From: Actinokineospora sp. NBRC 105648 | Lineage (GTDB): Bacteria > Actinomycetota > Actinomycetes > Mycobacteriales > Pseudonocardiaceae | Direction: 5' to 3' | Length of the DNA: 49,915 bases | Assembly: GCF_030269645.1 (NCBI RefSeq) | Contig: NZ_BSTR01000058.1 | Span: 1 to 49,915, forward strand | In this document: positions 44,061-49,915 of the stretch, piece by piece | How the letters are laid out: each line of letters begins with the position of its first letter | Position numbering within the stretch: the first letter of the stretch is position 1 | Made by a program: the position numbers and the translations under genes | Notes under the pieces: model-generated | Told to the model about the DNA's origin: nothing | The model's database searches: none | What the model saw: only the letters and a program-made list of their open reading frames with translations

Positions 44061-45680
44061 TCAGCCGGTGAGCGGGACCGTCGGCAGCGGTCGCAGCCGC
44101 GGGCCGTCCGGGCCGCTGTCGGCGCGCTCGATCACCATCTCGGCGTCGCGCCCGCGGACCCGCAGGGTGGCGACCGCGTTGCCGAAGTACGGGCCCGCGA
44201 CCTTCTGCCAGTCGACCGGCAGCGGCGTGATCTCCGGTGAGCGGTACATCCACCAGCGCAGCACCTTGGCCAGCGGCTGCCACCAGGCCACCCGGAACAG
44301 CGGCCGCATGAACCGCTCGACCGCGTTGTGCATCGGCGAGCAGGTGAGCTGGTAGACCCGGGCGTTGACCGGCCGGTCGAAGGTGGCCTCGGCGGCGTAG
44401 ACGTGGTGGACGTCGCCGGAGAGCACGCAGACGGTGGCCGCGCTGCCCTCGGCGATGCGCCTGATCAGCTTGGTCAGCCGGTCCGAGGACGCCCGGAAAG
44501 ACGGCCAGTGCTCCAGGTCGGCGCCCTGGCGCAGCTTCTCGGCCAGCCGCCCGCGCCAGTCGGTGCGCCGGGCGGAGACCTCGTTCATCGACTGCACGTG
44601 GCTGATCACGTGCGGCATCAGCCAGGGCAGCGACGAGCCGATCAGCAGGTGGTCGTAGTCGCCCTCGGCGTTGGCCTCGACCCACTCGAACTCGCCGTCG
44701 CCGACCATCGAGCGGTGGCCGTCCTTGAGGATCCGGCCGGAGCGGGTGTCGACCACCAGCAGCCGCACGTTGCCGAAGTCGCGCCGGTAGCTCCAGCGGA
44801 CGCCCTTGCGGCCGTTGAACTCCTGGGTGGCCACGTCGGCGAAGTCGCTGAGCACCGGCGCGGCGTCGCCCGCGGCGGAGATCACCTTCTGGAAGGTCTC
44901 GTCCTCGGCCAACTCGTCCGGCGAGAGGTTGCCGATGTGCTGGTAGATCCAGTAGGTCACCAGGGCGCCGCGCTCGCGGTCGGCCCACCAGGTGGTCTTC
45001 TCGATCGCGTTGCGCCAGTCCTGGGAGGTGTTCCAGTCGTCGCGCACGTCGTGGTCGTCGAAGATCATCGAGGTCGGGACGGTGGAGAGCAGCCAGCGGA
45101 TCAGCGGGGTGGACCAGGACTCGTGGTAGAGCCGGACGTACTCGGTGAAGTCGGCCACCTCGATCCCCGGCGGCTGGTCGGTGTCGCGCCGGGTCTTGAT
45201 CCACTCCTGGGTGGCCTTGCTGGTCTCGTCGGCGTAGACCTGATCGCCGAGCAGCATCAGCGCGTCCGGCCAGTCGTGCTCGCCCTGCCCGGCCATCCGG
45301 GTCGCGTAGGCGGCCAGCGCGTCGGTGCCCCACAGCTTGTGCTCGGTGGGGTCCTCGCTCTCCGGCTTGCGGCACGAGCCGAACATCATCAGGAAGTCGG
45401 TGTCGCCGCCCTCGGGCAGCGTGCGGATCCGGCTGGGCGGCAGGTCGGTGTCGGGCAGCGGCCACGCCACGGTGCCGTCCAGCGCGACGGTGTACTCGGT
45501 GACCGTCGCAGGCGCCAGGTCGGTCAGCACGACCAGCGCGTAGTGGTGGCCGTGCACCTCGAAGGTGGCCGCCGACTGGCCCGCGACGGTGACCTCGCAG
45601 GCCGAGTCGGTCTCCACCCACACCGTCGCCGAGCGGTCGTCGACGTGCCGGAGCGCGGGACCGAGCAGCAGTTCAGGCAT
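44061..45680 (-). CDS. PhoD-like metallophosphatase
   Basis: 539 residues. N-terminal beta-rich domain (1-90, ATVWVETDSACEVTVAG), then a PhoD-type metallophosphoesterase core: MMFGSCRKPES, DALMLLGDQVYADE (metal-binding Asp), SMIFDDHDVRDDWN (Asp-Asp-His), LLIGSSLPWLM, and VCVLSGDVHHVYAAE (metal-binding His). No signal peptide or twin-Arg motif is present, unlike secreted PhoD, so it is probably cytoplasmic. This group includes actinobacterial PhoD-like proteins of unknown phosphodiester or phosphomonoester substrate. ATG with GAGGGGG upstream. Same strand as its neighbours on both sides; a loose GTTC-N14-GGGTAC stress-promoter match lies upstream. Confidence 0.9.
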   Translation of the reverse strand: MPELLLGPALRHVDDRSATVWVETDSACEVTVAGQSAATFEVHGHHYALVVLTDLAPATVTEYTVALDGTVAWPLPDTDLPPSRIRTLPEGGDTDFLMMFGSCRKPESEDPTEHKLWGTDALAAYATRMAGQGEHDWPDALMLLGDQVYADETSKATQEWIKTRRDTDQPPGIEVADFTEYVRLYHESWSTPLIRWLLSTVPTSMIFDDHDVRDDWNTSQDWRNAIEKTTWWADRERGALVTYWIYQHIGNLSPDELAEDETFQKVISAAGDAAPVLSDFADVATQEFNGRKGVRWSYRRDFGNVRLLVVDTRSGRILKDGHRSMVGDGEFEWVEANAEGDYDHLLIGSSLPWLMPHVISHVQSMNEVSARRTDWRGRLAEKLRQGADLEHWPSFRASSDRLTKLIRRIAEGSAATVCVLSGDVHHVYAAEATFDRPVNARVYQLTCSPMHNAVERFMRPLFRVAWWQPLAKVLRWWMYRSPEITPLPVDWQKVAGPYFGNAVATLRVRGRDAEMVIERADSGPDGPRLRPLPTVPLTG

Positions 45681-45721
45681 GAAACCCCCTCATCTACGCC
45701 CGCCCGGCAAGGTACCCCGAT

Positions 45722-47050
45722 TCAGCGGGTCGAACCGGATTCCACCGACTCCACGCCGCGGATCTCACCGCCGCGGAAGGCGTCGACGAACAGCGCGTGG
45801 TCGGTCCGGGTCTGCCGGGCGTAGCGGTCGGCGAACTCCACCACGTCGGCGACGAACTCGTCCTCCCGGTCGCCGATCGCCGCCGCGATGGCCTCCTCGA
45901 CCTGGAAGTCCACCAGGGTCTGCTCGGAGTCGGAGTCGGACACGCAGTGCGCCTTGGCGGTGGCCCGGCCCAGGAACTCCAGCACCGGGAGCATGTCGGC
46001 GGGCTCGGTGAGGTCGGACCAGTCCAGGTCGGCGACGTACGGTGAGAGCTCGGCCACCACGAACCCGGTGCCGCGCAGCTCGGTGTGGCCCAGCCACGGG
46101 TCGGCGTGCGCCTGCAGCGCCCGCTGGGACACCGCGGTGCGGTGGCCGTGGTGCTGGAAGTAGGCGCGGATCTTCTCGTCGTCGACGATCCGGCTGGGCG
46201 CGGCCACGTTGGCCTGCTTCATGGAGAGCACCACGTCGTTCTCCAGCGCCTGCGACCGGCCCTCGACCAGCACGTTGTAGGCGGGCAGCCCGGCCGAGCC
46301 GATGCCGAACCCGCTGCGGCCGACCACGTCCTTGACCCGGTAGGTCAGGCTGGAGCTGGACCGCTTGCCGCTGGGGATGGTGTCCAGGTACTTCTCGAAC
46401 GCGGCCTCCACCTCGGCCCGCTCGTCGGCCTCGAGCTCGCGCACGCCCGGGCCGATCCGGAAGACGCGGTCGAAGTCGCGGATGCTGGTGACCTCGGTGA
46501 GCAGCCCGACCCGGGTGGCCAGCCGGGCCTTGAGCAGGACCTGGTGCAGCACGCCGTCGGTGCTGTCCAGGCGCAGGCTGAACATCTCGTCGTCGGGGTT
46601 CTCGGCGAAGGTGCGGACCTGCTGGGCGTAGGCGCGCGCGTAGCTGCCGACCAGCTCCTCGATGGCCTCGTCCGGCAGCGCCTTGCGCCAGCCGAGCAGC
46701 GCCATGCTGGCGGCGAAGCGGCGCACGTCCCAGGTGAAGGCGCCCAGGTAGGCCTCGTCGAAGTCGTTGACGTCGAAGACCAGGGTGCCCTCGCCGTCCA
46801 TGTAGGTGCCGAAGTTCTCCGCGTGCAGGTCGCCCTGGATCCACACCCGGCTGGTCCGCTCGTCGGCCCACCGGTCGGGTTCCTCGGTCATGTCGGCGTA
46901 GAACAGGCAGGCGCTGCCGCGGTAGAAGGCGAACGGCTCGGCGGCCATCTTGCGGAACTTCGCGCGGAACGCGACCGGGTCGGCGCTCATCAGGTCGGCG
47001 AAGGCGGAGTGCAGGACCGACACGATGCGTTCGCGGCGCTCGTCGGACAC
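45722..47050 (-). CDS. DUF2252 family protein
   Basis: 442 residues. Matches the DUF2252 family, which has a kinase-like (aminoglycoside phosphotransferase-type) fold: FYRGSACLFYADM, the WIQGDLHAENFGTYMDGEG catalytic-loop-like segment, LVFDVNDFDEAYLGAFTWDVRRFAAS (DFD metal-binding-like), and LTYRVKDVVGRSGFGIGSAGLPAYNVLVEG. FLGRATAKAHCVSDSDS is the conserved C-terminal part. The biological role of the family is unknown; a kinase-related activity is inferred from fold. GTG at 47050 with AAGGAGA upstream; the open frame extends to 47377 without a good start. Same strand as the PhoD-like gene 41 bases downstream. Confidence 0.9.
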   Translation of the reverse strand: MSDERRERIVSVLHSAFADLMSADPVAFRAKFRKMAAEPFAFYRGSACLFYADMTEEPDRWADERTSRVWIQGDLHAENFGTYMDGEGTLVFDVNDFDEAYLGAFTWDVRRFAASMALLGWRKALPDEAIEELVGSYARAYAQQVRTFAENPDDEMFSLRLDSTDGVLHQVLLKARLATRVGLLTEVTSIRDFDRVFRIGPGVRELEADERAEVEAAFEKYLDTIPSGKRSSSSLTYRVKDVVGRSGFGIGSAGLPAYNVLVEGRSQALENDVVLSMKQANVAAPSRIVDDEKIRAYFQHHGHRTAVSQRALQAHADPWLGHTELRGTGFVVAELSPYVADLDWSDLTEPADMLPVLEFLGRATAKAHCVSDSDSEQTLVDFQVEEAIAAAIGDREDEFVADVVEFADRYARQTRTDHALFVDAFRGGEIRGVESVESGSTR

Positions 47051-47585
47051 GGGGGTCTCCTTGCGGCGGGGAGGGGCTGGCCGCGGGCACGATCTCACGG
47101 TGGGCACCCGCGTCCATCCACAATGGAACGATGTTCGCCCGGTCGGGCGCACACGGATGGTCACTCTGGCACAGCCCGACCTCACCCTGTCAGCCGATGG
47201 ACACCGTCGGTGCTGCCGGGGCGGGTGCCACCGGAGTGGTCGTGCGCGCCCGGGAAAGCGGCTATTCGGATTCGCCGGGCGGCTGAATGAGCGCATTACC
47301 GACACGTGCTTGTCACCGGATCGCGTTCTCACTACCTTTTGGTATTGGCGCGGGACGGAAATGCGCGGACTATTCATGTCTACCTGCCGGTCGGGCAGCG
47401 GGAGGTGGTGTTGGCCCCGTTTTGGTACCTCTGCGTGGCGACCGTCATCGCCCGATCATGTTGATAGCTAACCCGATCGAGTAAATCGGTCACTCTCGAC
47501 GCGCGTTACCCGCCGCACTTCCGCCAGAGTTGACCCGGTCGCGGTCGCATTCGGGGTGAGCGGGCCGGGAAAGGGAATACTGCAG
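47051..47585. other. Intergenic region between divergent genes
   Basis: 535 bases between divergent starts, with an AT-richer part (47285-47490). No ORF here resembles a protein family. TTGATA (47461) and TAAATC (47482) are promoter-like but only 15 bases apart. I see no clear structure beyond this. Confidence 0.5.
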
Positions 47586-48347
47586 ATGAACATCTACGTC
47601 TCCGGGCTGATCTGGGTCGTGGGCGCCGCCCTGGCCACCGCCATCGTCGCCTACCTCATCCGCCGCTTCGGGGCCACCGAGGGCACGGTCGAGAACAACG
47701 AGGCCGCCGGTCAGGTGTTCACCATCGTCGGCGGGCTGCACGCGGTGCTGCTGGCGTTCGTGCTGATCTCGCTGTTCGACGCCACCAGCGCCACCGAGGA
47801 ACAGGTCTACCGCGAGGCGGACAGCCTGGTCGCGGCGAACTGGGCGGCGGACTCGCTGGGCGAGCCGACCTCCTCGGAGATCCGGGACCTGTCGGCGACC
47901 TACGTCAGCACGGTCGTCGACAAGGAGTGGCCCGACCTCGAAGAGGGCAAGGACGAGGTCGCGGGCGACGGCTGGGCCACGCTGGACAAGATGCGCAAGG
48001 TCATCAGCCAGGCCCAGACCGACGGCGACTGGCAGAACGACCAGAAGACCGAGGCGGCCAACAAGCTCTGGGACGTCTACGAGGCCCGGCAGGAGCGGCT
48101 CAACGCGGCGGGCAACGGGGTCAGCGACGTCGTCTGGTTCGCGCTGGTCGCGGGCAGCATCATGTCGATCTCGCTGCCGCTGCTCTTCGGCGGCCCGCGC
48201 CCGGTCACCCACATCATCATCGTCTCGATCCTGGCGGGCACCCTGTCGCTGCTGCTCTTCGCCACCCACCAGCTGCAGAACCCGTTCAGCGGCGGCGCCA
48301 AGATCGACCCCGCCGCCTTCGAGAGCGTCCAGGCGCGCCTGCTGTGA
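47586..48347 (+). CDS. DUF4239 (bestrophin-like) membrane protein
   Basis: 253 residues. Two N-terminal membrane segments (about 5-25 and 43-63), a charged loop of about 110 residues (READSLVAANWAADSLGEP, TYVSTVVDKEWPDLEEGKDE), and two C-terminal membrane segments (WFALVAGSIMSISLPLLFGG, HIIIVSILAGTLSLLLFAT). This matches the DUF4239 layout, related by fold to bestrophin-type channels; channel function is unproven. ATG at 47586 with AAAGGGA upstream. The last four bases overlap the next gene (GTGA), so the two products are probably made together and may interact at the membrane. Confidence 0.88.
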   Translation: MNIYVSGLIWVVGAALATAIVAYLIRRFGATEGTVENNEAAGQVFTIVGGLHAVLLAFVLISLFDATSATEEQVYREADSLVAANWAADSLGEPTSSEIRDLSATYVSTVVDKEWPDLEEGKDEVAGDGWATLDKMRKVISQAQTDGDWQNDQKTEAANKLWDVYEARQERLNAAGNGVSDVVWFALVAGSIMSISLPLLFGGPRPVTHIIIVSILAGTLSLLLFATHQLQNPFSGGAKIDPAAFESVQARLL

Positions 48348-49618
48348 ACCGCCGCACGGCCCTGGCAGGCGTCTCCGCCGCCTGCGTCGCCCTGGCGGGC
48401 GGCGCGCTGCTGTCCGGCGGCGAGGGCCAGGCGGCCCCGATACGCGCGGCGGACTGCGTCTTCTACCGGGTGCACAGCACCGACCGCGGCCTCTCGACCC
48501 TCAGCCGCGTCCAAGCGGCCGACGGCACGGTCGTCCGCATCGGCGGCCTGGGCCACCGGGTCAACGCGGTCGGCTACTCGGTCCGGTCCAACACGATCTG
48601 GGGCCTGAGCACGCGCTCGACAGGTGGGTCGTTCGACAACGGGGCCCACGTGGTCAGCATCGCCGGCAACGGCGCGGTCGTGGACTACGGGCAGGTGCAC
48701 CGGATCAACGGCCTCCCCTTCCCTGCGGGCAGGCTCGCCGAGGCGACCGCCGGGACGGTGGTCGGCGACCTGTTGGTGGTCCGCGACCGCCGGGCGTTGT
48801 TCAGCATCGACGTGAACCCGGCCAGCAACACCTTCCTGGGATTGGTGGCGGTCACCCCGCTGTGGCCGTCGGACGCCGTGCGGGACGTCGACGACTTCGA
48901 CTTCCGGGCCACCGACCGCCGGTTCTACGGCGTCACGACGGACGACCGGCGCTCGGCCGCCGTCCTGCGCATCGATCCCGACACCGGCCGAGTGTCCACT
49001 GTGGATGGTGTGCGACTGCCGGGCGCGGGGGCGTACGGAGCGGTCGTCGTCGGCCCGGACAACTCGCTGTACGCCACGGTCAACGACTCACACGACCGGA
49101 GCAGGCTGTTCCGAGTGGGCCTGGCAGGCGGACAGGTCGACGAAGTGGCGGCCTGGGCGGCGGTCTCCTCCTCGGACGCGACCGGCTGTTTGCCCAGCGC
49201 GGCACCGCCAGTGATCCCGCCCAGCCCCAGCCCGACGTCGCCCGCGCCGCAACTGCCCGAACCACCGAACGAGCCCCCACCGGTCGCGGCCCCGCCCGCG
49301 CCACTGCCCGTGCCTGTGCCGGTTCCGGCTCCGCGCACGACCGTGGCCACGACGTCGCCGGCGGCTGAGGTCCCTGTTTTGCCGCCTCCTGTTGTTGTGC
49401 CGGAACCCGTTCGCACGCAGCCGGCGCTCTCGCCGACACCGATCCCGGTGGTACCGCCTGCTCGCGCCACCAACCGCCAGTCGCCCACGACGACCGTTGT
49501 GGCGACCTCGGACCGGACACACCGGAAAACGGAGAAGAAGCGCCGCTGGGGACTGACAGTGCTGATCCTGGTGATCGGAGCCGGGGCTGCCGCCGCCTCC
49601 TCACGTAGGCGCCACTGA
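48344..49618 (+). CDS. Exported, membrane-anchored propeller-like protein
   Basis: 424 residues. Signal peptide at the start (NRRTALAGVSAACVALAGG, cleavage near GQA-A). A beta-propeller-like domain (about 35-275; resembling DUF6923) with repeated blades: YRVHSTDRGLSTLSRV, GYSVRSNTIWGLS, LFSIDVNPASNTFLGL, FRATDRRFYGVTTDDRR, RIDPDTGRVSTVDG, VVGPDNSLYATVND. Next comes a 120-residue Pro/Thr/Val wall-spanning linker, then a basic patch (KTEKKRRW), one membrane span (GLTVLILVIGAGAAAASS) and RRRH. No LAXTG motif, so it is held by the membrane rather than by sortase. GTG overlaps the DUF4239 stop. Ligand unknown. Confidence 0.85.
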   Translation: MNRRTALAGVSAACVALAGGALLSGGEGQAAPIRAADCVFYRVHSTDRGLSTLSRVQAADGTVVRIGGLGHRVNAVGYSVRSNTIWGLSTRSTGGSFDNGAHVVSIAGNGAVVDYGQVHRINGLPFPAGRLAEATAGTVVGDLLVVRDRRALFSIDVNPASNTFLGLVAVTPLWPSDAVRDVDDFDFRATDRRFYGVTTDDRRSAAVLRIDPDTGRVSTVDGVRLPGAGAYGAVVVGPDNSLYATVNDSHDRSRLFRVGLAGGQVDEVAAWAAVSSSDATGCLPSAAPPVIPPSPSPTSPAPQLPEPPNEPPPVAAPPAPLPVPVPVPAPRTTVATTSPAAEVPVLPPPVVVPEPVRTQPALSPTPIPVVPPARATNRQSPTTTVVATSDRTHRKTEKKRRWGLTVLILVIGAGAAAASSRRRH

Positions 49619-49644
49619 CCGAGCCCGCTGGGGGCAACAGGATC

Positions 49645-49784
49645 CCGACCCCGCTGGTACGTAAGAGAATCCGGCCCCCCAGCAAACCGCTGCGGATAGG
49701 CCGACCCCGCTGGTACGCAAGAGAATCCGGCCCCCCAGCAAACCGCTGCGGATAGGCCGACCCCGCTGGTACGCAAGAGAATCC
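49645..49784 (+). repeat. 56-bp tandem repeat next to inverted-repeat copy D
   Basis: Units at 49645-49700 and 49701-49756 differ at one base (CGTAAG versus CGCAAG); a third unit is cut at 28 bases (49757-49784) and a further partial one follows (CGACCCCGCTGGTACGCAAC). The unit contains CCGCTGCGGATAGGCC, also found beside copies A and B (about 140-168 and 36911-36945), so it is an expansion of the element's flank. Confidence 0.88.
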
Positions 49785-49819
49785 CGACCCCGCTGGTACG
49801 CAACGCCCGTTACGTTTGT

Positions 49820-49915
49820 GCTCGATTGGGTGGACTGCCTTCGTGTGGGGGGAGGCGACCGCTAAACTTGACCTGTGGTGGGGATGCCCTTCTCCCCACG
49901 CTTTTTCCCCACGCG
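49820..49915 (+). repeat. Dispersed inverted-repeat element, copy D (cut by window end)
   Basis: Left arm 49820-49850 and interior to the end of the window. CCGCTAAACTTGACC and GGTGGGGATGCCCTTCTCCC, then the CACGCTTTTTCCCCAC stretch, align with copy B in the same orientation. The right arm lies outside the window. Confidence 0.85.

Noticed and set aside
46950..47471. Plus-strand ORF of 173 codons antisense to the DUF2252 start
   Set aside because: Overlaps the well-supported DUF2252 gene and intergenic DNA; no recognisable protein features.

Overview
The window is high-GC DNA with strong third-position GC bias. Many starts are GTG, genes often overlap by 4 to 20 bases, and terminators are perfect GC-rich hairpins. 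Marker families (class E sortase, secretory LIP-type lipase, GlxA/AraC regulator, XRE protein of the LAEALAAGPF type, sigma-B/F-like promoter) point to a filamentous actinomycete. Pseudonocardiaceae is my best guess; this is inference, since no rRNA or tRNA gene lies in the window.

Layout. 1-382: edge of a dispersed inverted-repeat element and a homopurine tract. 383-3274: a GT2 and GT39 membrane glycosylation pair. 3449-4605: a Crp/Fnr regulator preceded by a 12-residue leader ORF and followed by two tiny hydrophobic ORFs. 4858-5838: an uncharacterised actinobacterial protein. 6076-12270, minus strand: two paralogous GT1 glycosyltransferases, idi, an E. coli-type argS and a secreted lipase. 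13159-18078: a five-gene overlapping operon (glutamine-synthetase-like ligase, class I amidotransferase hydrolase, aldehyde dehydrogenase, SDR, FadR-type regulator) that looks like a gamma-glutamylation route for catabolism of an amine.

18201-34934 is the centrepiece. A class E sortase is followed directly by a 15.2-kb gene for a 5058-residue surface protein. It has a signal peptide, two DUF11 domains, 40 SdrD-B/carboxypeptidase-regulatory-like modules in alternating A/B order, a third DUF11 domain and a C-terminal LAWTG sorting signal. The core of the repeat array keeps an exact 636-bp period over six intervals, a sign of recent internal duplication or gene conversion.

35194-39081 is a rearranged accessory region. 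It holds a methyltransferase, about 770 bp of GACGG/GACCG-type low-complexity DNA, a Sfp-like phosphopantetheinyl transferase whose stop codon lies in the first unit of a ten-unit 18-bp minisatellite, a frameshifted XRE-family gene running into that minisatellite, and ogt. 39361-49618 holds a stress-promoter-controlled pair of related acidic proteins, a rhodanese and GlxA-type divergent pair, a receiver-less winged-helix protein, an unknown acidic protein, a PhoD-like phosphatase, a DUF2252 protein, and a DUF4239 membrane protein coupled to an anchored propeller-like protein.

Four copies of one roughly 140-bp inverted-repeat element (1-120, 36964-37103, 39137-39278, 49820-end) are scattered between genes. 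Their arms change together between copies. Together with the sortase and giant-adhesin locus they are the most distinctive content of the window. No CRISPR array, rRNA, tRNA or transposase gene was seen.
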